This document shows positions 39,041 to 47,873 of a stretch of 64,000 nt of DNA, piece after piece (the stretch's first letter is position 1; each line of letters begins with the position of its first letter). The DNA lies in contig CAJNOL010000731.1 in the NCBI GenBank assembly GCA_905250125.1, forward strand, positions 1 through 64,000, in the 5' to 3' direction. The notes below the pieces were generated by a model. It did not search any database and had not been told where the DNA came from. It worked only from the letters and a program-made list of their open reading frames with translations. The DNA comes from Rotaria sordida. Its lineage: Eukaryota > Rotifera > Eurotatoria > Philodinida > Philodinidae. The translations under genes were made by a program, and so were the position numbers.

Positions 39041-40561
39041 TTATGCATCTAATATGCGAATCATTTGTAATGATAAATCTTCCATACCGATGATGGTGCT
39101 TCCTTTATCAATCAAATAACGCATATAATCTAGATGACGTTGTTCCATTATTTCACCTGCCACTAGTAGTGGAACACCGGGCGGATATGGTATTACATTC
39201 TCTACTAGTATATGTCCTACTGCTTCATTAAGAGGAATGGTGCGCGTTTTGGTTGAAAGATAGGCATCGCGTAAGTTGATCGCTGGAAGTGGCAGACCAT
39301 CTGGTGGCTTGATTGAAAAACCATCATGATCAATAATCGGACGCTTTTGTCTAGTCAGACTATGTAATGCATCGAGTAATTTATCGACAGTTGATTCCGT
39401 ATCAGCTATCGTAATTGAACAGATTACATGTTTGACATCAGCAAATTCCACTTCGATTCCATATTGATGTCTGAGAAGAGAACTGGCCTCAAAGCCACTG
39501 AAACCTGCGTCGCTCACACGAATGATAAGTTTACTTGGATCAAAAGCAAAAATGTTATTGACACCAACTAACTCATCGCCATAGCACCACAAGCCATTCA
39601 TCTGTCGAATAGCATCGCGTGCTTTTCGTGCAAGAGCAATAACAATTGACAAACGCTCACGACCTTCTGTAGCCATTTGCATACGAGTCGCATCTAATGA
39701 AGCAAGCAAAATTGAACTTGGCGAAGAACTTTGCAGAAGCGGCAGTACTTGTGCTATGCGTGCTAGATTAACAAAACCATTGTCGTTAACATGCAGCATC
39801 GCTGACTGTGTAAGAGAACCTTGTGTTTTATGTGTACTATGTACGATGATGTCTGCTCTTAAAGAGACCGCTGATTGAGGCAAATCCGAATGAAAGCCAA
39901 GATGCGAGCCGTGAGCTTCGTCAACAAGAAGTGCTACTCCATGTGAATGAGCGAGATGACAAATAGCCGCTATATCTGGCATAACACCATAATAATTAGG
40001 AGAAGTTAAATGAATAGCAACGACATCAGGATGTTGTTTGAGTAGAACTTCAATCGCCTCGACACTTACCGATAGTGGAAATCCAATATCAGGATGATAA
40101 TCAGGTTCAATATAGACGGGTATGGCACCAGAAAGTACAATTCCACCATACACAGATCGATGCGAAGCACGTGACATTATGATCTTTTGATTGGAAGCAG
40201 TCACACCCATAATAGCGGCCATATTACCCACTGTCGAACCGTTAATGAGAAAGAATGTATGATCAGCATTGTAGGCGGCAGCCGCTAGTTTCTGAGCTTC
40301 GAGTAATGCTCCTCTTGGTGAATGCAAATAGTCGATATTTTTATTGATTTCTACCAAATCGGCCGGATGTAAATCACCACCAAAATACTCTAGTAGCAAT
40401 GAATGAGGTGCCTTAGTACCCTTGTGACCTGGCATGTGAAATGAAATTGGCCTATGAGCTTTCTCGACCATTAGACTTTCCAAAAATGGCATTCTTGTTT
40501 GATCAGGTGTGAATGTGGCACTTACCACTGTTGGAGAAATAATATCTGGTTCAAGTTCCAT
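39041..40561 (-). CDS. Orn/Lys/Arg decarboxylase, bacterial type (PLP fold I)
   Basis: A 506-residue pyridoxal-phosphate decarboxylase that would remove CO2 from arginine, lysine or ornithine in the cytosol, feeding polyamine synthesis. Motifs in order: SFHMPGHKGT near residue 41 (family signature PGHK), NGSTVGNMAAIM (phosphate contact), DEAHGSHLGFH (Asp pairing with the cofactor ring nitrogen) and HSTHKTQGSLTQ with the Schiff-base Lys at about residue 244. The C-terminal domain closes with YPPGVPLLVAGE. Length matches bacterial SpeA/YaaO-like enzymes (about 480-490 aa), not the animal ornithine decarboxylase (a different, alanine-racemase fold). It has no intron and visibly more G+C than its neighbours, which points to acquisition from bacteria. 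Substrate choice cannot be read from sequence. The frame is intact, so it is likely functional. Confidence 0.93.
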   Translation of the reverse strand: MELEPDIISPTVVSATFTPDQTRMPFLESLMVEKAHRPISFHMPGHKGTKAPHSLLLEYFGGDLHPADLVEINKNIDYLHSPRGALLEAQKLAAAAYNADHTFFLINGSTVGNMAAIMGVTASNQKIIMSRASHRSVYGGIVLSGAIPVYIEPDYHPDIGFPLSVSVEAIEVLLKQHPDVVAIHLTSPNYYGVMPDIAAICHLAHSHGVALLVDEAHGSHLGFHSDLPQSAVSLRADIIVHSTHKTQGSLTQSAMLHVNDNGFVNLARIAQVLPLLQSSSPSSILLASLDATRMQMATEGRERLSIVIALARKARDAIRQMNGLWCYGDELVGVNNIFAFDPSKLIIRVSDAGFSGFEASSLLRHQYGIEVEFADVKHVICSITIADTESTVDKLLDALHSLTRQKRPIIDHDGFSIKPPDGLPLPAINLRDAYLSTKTRTIPLNEAVGHILVENVIPYPPGVPLLVAGEIMEQRHLDYMRYLIDKGSTIIGMEDLSLQMIRILDA

Positions 40562-42677
40562 TCGAATACTTTTTATGTGTCACACATTTGCAGATACGAT
40601 ATGAGATATGACAAGTTGCTATCTGTGTATGAATTTAGTAATAGTTTTTATATTCTATCTCGTTATTTTCTTTTGTTTTTTTTTATCATCGTCCTTTTTG
40701 TTATCTAATATTCTCTTTTGTTTTACTTGCTTCTTAACTTCGTTACAAGCAACTTTTGCTTATAAATTCTTATGCAGCATATGACTTTTTCGTTCCGTTC
40801 TTCTAGACGACAATAAACTGATGTATTACGACAAAATGTGTTATTGATGTTATGTAAAACGACTACCAACATTTTGACTATTCTTACTGTTTTCACCTTT
40901 ACCTTTCTCACGTCACAACAACCGAGAAAAATTCTCAGTCAATAAAAGGGTAATGCGTGCAAGGTTGTGTTGACAATGGATTCTGACAATTTAATTTGAC
41001 TAATGAAGAAAAAAAGCTACTGAAAAACAAAGCAACTATTCAGATCTGGTTAATATTGCATTCTTTTTTTTTTAATTAGATCACTAAGAGAAAAGAGATG
41101 ATATATTTTCAAGTATTTGACTTGTAAAAAATCCTTGATAAAGATTGATTGCTCATCATTTAATAGTTTGAATATTTATTGATAAAAGTCAAGTCTGAAA
41201 AGTGATCTTCTATATAGTTAGTACAAATACAGCTATGCCTTCCTGATAATGTCAAATTTTCGAGAAATATTTTAAGAATTCTGAAATCATACGAAACATC
41301 TTCTTTAGTTCTAAACGTGTGTGTGATTATTTTGTGTCAGCACTTTGATCATTTGAGAAGTTTAATCATATAAACTTCGTAATACAACATTTATAGATTG
41401 ATGAAAACGATAGTTGTATCTGAAGTATTTCGTTAAAAAAGTTACTGAGGGTGAGATACAGAGCTGCATCCTAATCAATCTCATCGAATTCTGGATAAAT
41501 TGCAATGAAACATGGCATTTTTTCTCTGAATTTTAATTAACACATTTATTGTCTACGCTGATCATCAATTTTATAATTACACAACACGTCGATCAATTAT
41601 TGAAATTAGCAAAATTCTACTTTCTATTATGAAGGTTAAATTTTCTTGTATAAAAGTGAACATATTTTAAAGAAATCTATTTTTCAACATCTTGGCAAGA
41701 TAGGATGAAATGTCCTAGAATGAATCACTCAATTGTTATTTAACCACTCATGAAGATGATGAATGCATAATCATGTTTGATCAAAATGAATTTATTTGTT
41801 ATTAAACTATAAAAATAAGGTTGTCTAGTTTTTGTTTCATGATTATTTCTTAAGTATTCGATATAAAACCTTGAGCTGTTTGATTTTATTTGACTGCATA
41901 GCAGAAGAGTCCATCGTAGCTAGAAGCATTTTTTTTTCTCTGAAAATTTGATATACATGATTACTCTCTTCTGTGGAATGGTAATTTGTTTCTTGAAGAT
42001 ATCATCTTTTACAAGACCTTCTGAAAGCCAATCTTCATCGAGTTTAAGTTAAGCACAGTATACCCCAGGAATACGACAGTGAATGATCACTTTCGAACCA
42101 GATATGAGTATACCATCGAGAGGTTCGAAGATTTGGCATTTACGCTCTGTAAATAAACCATAGGTTAATAGAAAAGACTTTACTTTTATGATATCCATTG
42201 GTGCATGTAGACTGAATTGAATTGCACAAGACTATGTGCTCTTATTAGTTTCATTTCTCATTTTCTGTTGTGGGTGTGGGTGTGTACCTTCTCTTCATTA
42301 CAACTACACCCTGAACTATGGTCGTCTGACAAGAGATGAAAAAAATCTAACACTTCAATGCTTTTGTCTGTCAGCAGAGAGTTTAACTTGTTTTTTTTCG
42401 GCTGATACAACTATATGTGAATTTTTATCGAATATGACCAAATGTCATTAATATGCATCGCTTCGTCCCCTTCAACATTTGCATATGATTTTGTAGAGCA
42501 TTAAACGAAGAATCTTGTTTTTTTAAAGTCGAAGTCTGTACGATGAAAACTAAAAGAGATATTAATGAAACATTAAATGGGAAATTGATTCTGCCACATT
42601 CATCACTTCTTCGATTAGCAACAACTTTTAAAACTTTTCAAGCAAATGATCTGCTGGCCAAAAGTGGAGACCAAATA
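40562..42677. other. Intergenic, no confident gene
   Basis: Promoter side of the decarboxylase, then AT-rich DNA. A telomere-like tract lies at 42268-42285. Open frames at 42236-42451 and 42543-42677 have no recognisable domain; the first reads through the telomere-like tract, which gives its CGCGC residues, so I consider it chance. Confidence 0.45.
42268..42285. repeat. Short interstitial TGTGGG tract
   Basis: Reads TGTGGGTGTGGGTGTG, just over two units of the TGTGGG repeat described for bdelloid telomeres. Confidence 0.6.
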
Positions 42678-43538
42678 CTAGTGGCTCGGTTTTTGTATCA
42701 TATCTTTGTCTTGTTTCCAGCTGCCCTCATAATAGTGTGCGATGCGAGCTTCCGGATCTTGATTGCCTTTGGGACTGAGATGGGGTGCGAAAGCGTACAG
42801 CGGAAGTACATATACATCGTCTCCAATTAATAAAGGATGCGTAAGATTGGAGAGCAGTTTCGATGGTTCGACTCTATGATGCTTCCTTAGATAATCAAGA
42901 ATCACATCGGTCCACATTCCTGGCCCTGTCCAATTCATAATGAGATCGTAAGACATATTGAGAGTGTGCATTTGAGGCGAGATGGCAACTATTTTTTCCA
43001 CCATGTTACGAAGAATTGGATGGCCAGGCACAGCAGCGAATGTCCACATGCAGAATTGAAGAGGTCGTGCAAACATTCCCTTCCAATTACTTGGATTGTT
43101 CCATTCGAGACCAGCAATAAATTTCACGTGCTTCTGGTTGTCGTTCTCGTTGATCCATGTATTAATAGGGCGCAGACATTCCGTGTCCTTGTCTGAATAC
43201 ACTCCCCCAAGAATCATGACGGCTATTACTTTGAAAAGATCTGCTTTTAAGATGGGTTTTGGCATCGACGTGTAAACTTGTACGACATTTGAAGGCATAT
43301 GCTTTTGAATGAACTCATCTGCTTCTTTGTCACCGAACGAGTGATAAGTATGATTGGGATTGAGATGAAAGAAGGATGATGTCTTGTAATTAGAGAACTT
43401 TGTCGGACTTTTCTGAATTATGTTAGCCGGAATTCCAAGCTTTTGTCGTGGTTCGTGTGTAGTCCGATATACAAGAAATATAATTGGCGTAATCGATAAT
43501 AATGTAGCCAGAAATAAACGTCGAGAAGTACGATGCAT
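42678..43538 (-). CDS. GT32-family glycosyltransferase (OCH1-like), type II membrane protein
   Basis: A 286-residue Golgi-type sugar transferase. A short basic N-terminus (MHRTSRR) and a signal anchor (LFLATLLSITPIIFLVY) put the catalytic domain in the Golgi lumen. The family core is clear: IPANIIQKSP (usually IPKIIHQ), ADLFKVIAVMILGGVYSDKD with the DKD metal/nucleotide-sugar motif, then TECLRPINTW. Later motifs include AAVPGHPILRNMV and NWTGPGMWTDVI; the closing IAHYYEGSWK resembles the HxxxGSW ending of OCH1 proteins. Asn-glycosylation sequons (NMS, NWT, NLT) suit a luminal protein. Closest in motif layout to fungal alpha-1,6-mannosyltransferases, so foreign origin is possible; animal members (A4GALT-like) share only the DxD region. 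Intronless and intact. Donor and acceptor not known. Confidence 0.88.
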   Translation of the reverse strand: MHRTSRRLFLATLLSITPIIFLVYRTTHEPRQKLGIPANIIQKSPTKFSNYKTSSFFHLNPNHTYHSFGDKEADEFIQKHMPSNVVQVYTSMPKPILKADLFKVIAVMILGGVYSDKDTECLRPINTWINENDNQKHVKFIAGLEWNNPSNWKGMFARPLQFCMWTFAAVPGHPILRNMVEKIVAISPQMHTLNMSYDLIMNWTGPGMWTDVILDYLRKHHRVEPSKLLSNLTHPLLIGDDVYVLPLYAFAPHLSPKGNQDPEARIAHYYEGSWKQDKDMIQKPSH

Positions 43539-43802
43539 ATCTTAAATTGTCATTTTTTTATCCGCGGCCTAAAAAAACATTAGAGAACGACTTTATAGGT
43601 TCGACTTGCAGCATCAAATTGAGACGAAAAGCTCGTATTTCTGCCTATATCGACTTCTTTTCCATTATCTACATAGGAAGAGTCATTGCTTGAAGAAATA
43701 AGACCGTATATTGAACTGTACAATCAATTTAATACCCTCATTTTGATAAAATTTCGTAGAAAATTTGAGAACAGGTGTAAAGCCTCCGAGTAACAATCCC
43801 AG

Positions 43803-44056
43803 GTCGAACATGCACGCTCGTAAACGGTCGTTTACGAAAAAAAACGGAGATATACGGAGGTCGTGCACAGCTTCCGTATGCGATGCGCGTATACGGAGCG
43901 GTACGATGAGAAACGGACTCCGTATACGGAAATCGTACAAAAATACGGAGGAATTAAGAGATAAGCATCTGGGCTCCGTATACGGAGCTATACGACTGCT
44001 GTATACGGTCGTATGTCACCGTGCATGGTCGTATCGGTACCATAACCGTACAATTT
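43803..44056. repeat. Left array of CGTATACG-type palindromes
   Basis: Dense irregular array of CGTTTACG, CCGTATACGG and CTCCGTATACGGAG words separated by 5-30 nt. Spacing is not constant, so it is not a simple satellite. GC-rich against AT-rich surroundings. Confidence 0.85.
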
Positions 44057-44544
44057 AATGAGCAGCACATGTTGTGCAACTCACATATATTTTTCGAAGA
44101 AGAATAGTGAGTATAAGTTTAAATGCGAGGTTTTTCGACTTCTCTTCCCTGTCCCATTACAGATCTTAGCATCCGTGGTCAAAGGTTAAAGATCACTGGG
44201 GACAAATGCTGCCATAATAACGAACATATAACAAGTATCAGACTCTTTTTACACAAACCCTTAGCGACGGAAAAGGTGTTGAACGGCGTTAACAAACACG
44301 GCTTAGACTGTTCTGGAATATTTCAAAGCTTTCCTTGAAATTTAAATGGCTGGGCTACATTTTTGAATGGTGTATATAGTGGAGCGTCTAATTTTTGCTC
44401 GGATTTAACGAGTAAATGATGTATATCAAAGATGGATGATGACTGATGATGTATTGATTTACTACAATCATCGTAGGATCAAGAGTACCTGCCTAATTCG
44501 ACTTATAATATAAATGGACTGAAAAAACATCAACAGCGCTCAAC

Positions 44545-45165
44545 CTCACCAAGAATAATTTTTTTTCTCCATTTATCATTTATTATAAAAGTGATAAATG
44601 AAGACTTAACTGTAAGTTTATACAAAAGGTTTATATTTTTTTTTCTTCATTTATCATTCATTATAAAAGTGATAAGTGACGAAGACTTTATTACAAATTT
44701 ATGGAAAAAATATTTTTTTTTCTCCATTTATCATTGATTATAAGTCTGATAAATAATAAATGAAAAAAAATATAAATATTTTGTATAAAATTACAGTAAA
44801 GTTTTCATTTATATACATATATTTCTTCATTTATTATTGATTACAAAAGTGATAAATGATGAAGACTTTACTGTAAATTTATACAAAATATTTATATTTT
44901 TTACTCCATTCAACATTGATTATAAATCTAATAAATGATAAGTAAAAAAAACTATTAATATTTTGTATCAATTTATAGTAAAGTATTCATTTATGACTTT
45001 CGTAATCAATGATAAATGAAGAAAAATATATATACACATACTTTGCATAAACTAACAGCAAAGTGTTCGTCATTTATTAGATGTATAATCAGTAATAAAG
45101 GAAAAAAATATAAATACTTTGTATAAATTTACAGTAAAGTGTTTATCATTTATTACTTTTGTACC
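44545..45165. repeat. Tandem diverged satellite, each unit a palindrome
   Basis: Units start near 44567, 44643, 44722, 44825, 44903 and beyond; each contains CATTTATCATT...GATAAATGA (self-complementary) followed by CTTTACTGTAAATTTATAC. Confidence 0.8.
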
Positions 45166-45723
45166 GTGCGTTTGATAATTCACTGACCAAAAAGAAAATT
45201 CAATATCTCAACCATTTCTCCACCAAATCGAGCATTTTTTTTTTAAATGAAAGAGAAATGTTCAAAGTTTATATCTATAAAGACATGCCTAGAGATATCC
45301 TTTTTTATGTATTACTATTGACCTCAACACAAGAATTTTACTTTTTCACAGATAGGAGAAAAACCAATATACGGAGTGGGACAAAAGTCATTTTGCAAAA
45401 AAAAAATGAATATCTCCATTACGACTCAGGCAAACGAGCTGAATTTTTATCAATGATAGAGGTATGTTCAGACTTTATATTCGTAAAGACAAGCCTAGAG
45501 AGATCCTTTGTTATGTGTATTGTTTTTTTCTCTATCTGTAAAAAAGTAAAATTCTTGTGTTGAGGTCAATAGTAATACATAAAAAAGGATCTCTCTAGGC
45601 ATGTCTTTATAGATATAAACTTTGAACATTTCTCTTTCATTTAAAAAAAAATGCTCGATTTGGTTGAGAAATGGTTGAGATATTGAATTTTCTTTTTGGT
45701 CAGTGAATTATCAAACGCACGGT
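45160..45723. repeat. Central palindrome of the satellite foldback
   Basis: Left arm 45161-45345 begins CCGTGCGTTTGATAATTCAC and is the near-perfect complement of 45541-45723 ending GTGAATTATCAAACGCACGG. Arms are more similar to each other than in the other foldbacks here, suggesting recent formation or gene conversion. The open frame at 45159-45563 runs through it and is not a gene. Confidence 0.88.
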
Positions 45724-46126
45724 AATCAATAATAAATGAAGAAAAAAATATATATAAATGAAGACTATTGTAAGTTTATACAAAATATTTATTTTTTTTT
45801 GCATTATCATTTATTAGATTTATAATCAATGATAAATGAAGAAAAAAATATCTTTTTTTTGTATAAATTTACAGTAAAGCCATCGTTGTTTATTAATTTT
45901 ATAAGAAACAATATAAGTCAACAGATTTATAGATTATTTTATTACTTATTTTCAAAATGATGAAAAACTTCTGAAGGTGCATTTATATTATAAGTCGAAT
46001 TAGGCATCTCATGAGGATCAACAAAAAATTTATGAACTGATCAAGTTCTAATTCGAGGGAATTATTAAAATGAGACCATGACATCTCTCAGTAAAATTAT
46101 CAATGGACTTATATTCTTAATAATAT

Positions 46127-46450
46127 TTAAATAGATCGATAGATAGGTAGATAGGCAGGTAGATGGTTAGATAGATACGTAGGTAGGTAGTTAGATAGAT
46201 AGGTAGGTAGGTAGGTAGATAGATAGATATATAGGTAGGTAGGTAGATAGGTAGATAGATAGTTAGATAGATAGATATATAGGTAGGTAGATAGATAGTT
46301 AGATAGATAGATATATAGGTAGGTAGGTAGATAGTTAGATAGATAGTTAGNNNNNNNNNNTAGATAGATATATAGGTAGGTAGGTAGATAGTTAGATAGA
46401 TAGTTAGATAGATATATAGGTAGGTAGGTAGATAGGTAGGTGTATGTCTC
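46127..46450. repeat. TAGA/TAGG tetranucleotide microsatellite
   Basis: About 320 nt of TAGATAGATAGGTAGG-type repeats with TAGT interruptions. A 10-N run at 46351-46360 marks unresolved assembly, so true length is unknown. Confidence 0.97.
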
Positions 46451-46507
46451 AGTGAATATAGTACCGATCAATGTTATGTACTGAAATCATTCTATATAGA
46501 CGACAAA

Positions 46508-46985
46508 ATGCGATCGTTTACGATCGCATACGGGGATAATACGGTCGTTTACGACCATAAACGCTCCGTATACGATCTCCGTATACGACCACGGAGATAT
46601 ACGATCGTAATACGATCACATGTATTACGGCCACATACGATCGTATACGGAGCGTATATGGCATGTAAACGGTCGTATACGATCGTTTACGACCGTATAC
46701 GGAGTCCGTAACACTGGACCTGGGTATATCTCGTGAAACGCACTCAGATCGACAAATACGGAGCCTGTATACGTACGAAAATGACCGTATAACCTCCGTA
46801 TTTCTTCGTATACGACCGTATTATGGCGTATTACATGGTCCCGTATTACAATCGTATCTCTCTGTGACCGTATACGGAGAAAAACAGAGATCGTATACGG
46901 CCTCCGTATACGAAGACAGTAAATAACTGTTTTTTCTCCATAAATCAACGTATTTCTCCATATACGATCGTTAACGACCGTGCTT
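46508..46985. repeat. Right arrays of CGTATACG-type palindromes
   Basis: Two blocks (46508-46713 and about 46752-46985) separated by GTAACACTGGACCTGG. Words include GATCGTTTACGATCG, CTCCGTATACGATC, GGTCGTATACGATCG and ACCGTATACGGAG. Open frames across it are by-products of its lack of stop codons. Confidence 0.85.
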
Positions 46986-47593
46986 GTTTGGCCTGGATAC
47001 ACATTTATTTTTTGACTGAAAGAGAGAAGTGGAGACGCAGTGAATGTGCTTTCTTTCCAACTTCATCTACATCACTTATCACTCATCGTTGGAAGACAGC
47101 TGTGGCATCCAAATCAACATTAGTGTTACATATAGAGAGAAGTGGAGACGTAACGAATCTGTTTTATCTCATATTTCATCTATATCACTTCTCATTTATC
47201 GTTATGAGATAGCTGTAGCAGCCAAATTAATATTAGTGTTATATATAGAGAAAGAAATCATAGATAAATGCTGTCAACATCACTAGTCCCTACTGTTGCA
47301 TCTCGTTTTGAAAGAGATAATTATACTTTATAGCTGAACACAAACGTACCGAGCCAACATGAATTGATGAGCAGAATTTAATTAATTTCTTTTGATGCAT
47401 GTAGTCCGTTGGGACTACGACTGTCTCTTCAAAGTAAAGAAAATGATCAATATCTTTTAGTTTCCGGTAATTTGGCAATGTAGTTAATATCTTGACATTT
47501 GGACAAAGCAGTTTGCGAAAATATATCTGTTCTTTGTATTTCATGTGTTTACTTCTTCCTCAATTCTTCATATATATAATACTTGAAACTTGA

Positions 47594-47694
47594 ATTCAGG
47601 TATTCAGGTATTCAACTATTCAAGTATTTAGCTATTCAAGTATTCAACTATTCAGGTATTCATCTATTCAAGTATTTAACTATTCAAGTATTCA
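47594..47694. repeat. Short tandem repeat of ATTCAAGTATTCAACT type
   Basis: Six or so copies of a 15-16-nt unit (TTCAGGTATTCAACTA and variants TTCAAGTATTTAGCTA), lying 180 nt downstream of the prominin-like gene's stop codon. Confidence 0.85.
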
Positions 47695-47726
47695 TAGATC
47701 AGTGAGATTATTGATAATTACCTATA

Positions 47727-47802
47727 GCAAGGGGTGGATGTTTTTGCAGTGTTGCTCTGATCTTAACGTACACTCACACGCCTACATCCGCTGTCCCTTG
47801 CT
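47727..47802. repeat. Small hairpin with telomere-like inner arms
   Basis: GCAAGGGGTGGATGT (47727) pairs imperfectly with ACATCCGCTGTCCCTTGC (47784-47801); CACTCACACGCC lies inside the right arm. Confidence 0.5.
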
Positions 47803-47873
47803 ACGCTGGCACATTGCCTGTGCATTTTGAAGAATCTATTTATTTTGAAAAACTGTATATGACAAAAATGACA

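Larger units (their letters stand above)
44475..46020. repeat. Nested satellite foldback
   Basis: Terminal inverted repeat GCCTAATTCGACTTATAATA at 44491-44510 pairs with TATTATAAGTCGAATTAGGC at 45986-46005. Inside, the left arm has at least five diverged 75-105-nt units built on TTTATCATTTATTATAAAAG...GATAAATGAAG (44545-45165) and the right arm has two or three in the opposite orientation (45722-45895). The centre is the palindrome at 45160-45723. It is therefore one long hairpin with unequal numbers of satellite units in the arms. Confidence 0.75.
43789..46985. mobile_element. Large element with CGTATACG palindrome-array ends (candidate)
   Basis: Left end CCAGGTCGAACATGCACG and complement of the right end CCAGGCCAAACAAGCACG are terminal inverted repeats about 3.2 kb apart. 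Each is followed inward by an array of CGTATACG / CGTTTACG palindromic words (43803-44056 and 46508-46985). A third related end, complement CCCAGGTCCAGTGTTACGG, lies inside at 46714-46725, so either two nested copies share the right side or the right end was duplicated. The interior holds a nested satellite foldback and a microsatellite but no transposase. No target-site duplication is evident. Recognition as a mobile element is inference from the terminal symmetry. Confidence 0.55.
46986..47873. other. Intergenic with short duplications
   Basis: A diverged direct duplication of about 100 nt lies at 47015-47110 and 47132-47245 (GAGAGAAGTGGAGACG is shared). A tandem repeat and a GT-rich hairpin follow. 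No gene seen. Confidence 0.5.

Noticed and set aside
42236..42451. 71-codon ORF with a signal-peptide-like start
   Set aside because: Its Cys-Gly-Cys-Gly segment is the translation of a telomere-like GTGTGGG tract and the rest matches no family I know.
45159..45563. 134-codon ORF on the plus strand
   Set aside because: Runs from the left arm into the loop and right arm of a palindrome; no domain.
46127..46471. Tyr/Leu/Ser-rich ORF on the minus strand
   Set aside because: Translation of a TAGA/TAGG microsatellite across a 10-N run; no coding meaning.
43803..46985. CRISPR-like array
   Set aside because: Repeats are short, irregularly spaced palindromes in both orientations without constant spacers, in a eukaryotic contig.
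46508..47002. Arg/Tyr-rich ORFs on both strands and a similar one at 43765-44058
   Set aside because: They follow the CGTATACG arrays, which lack stop codons in several frames; peptides are just repeats of the array.
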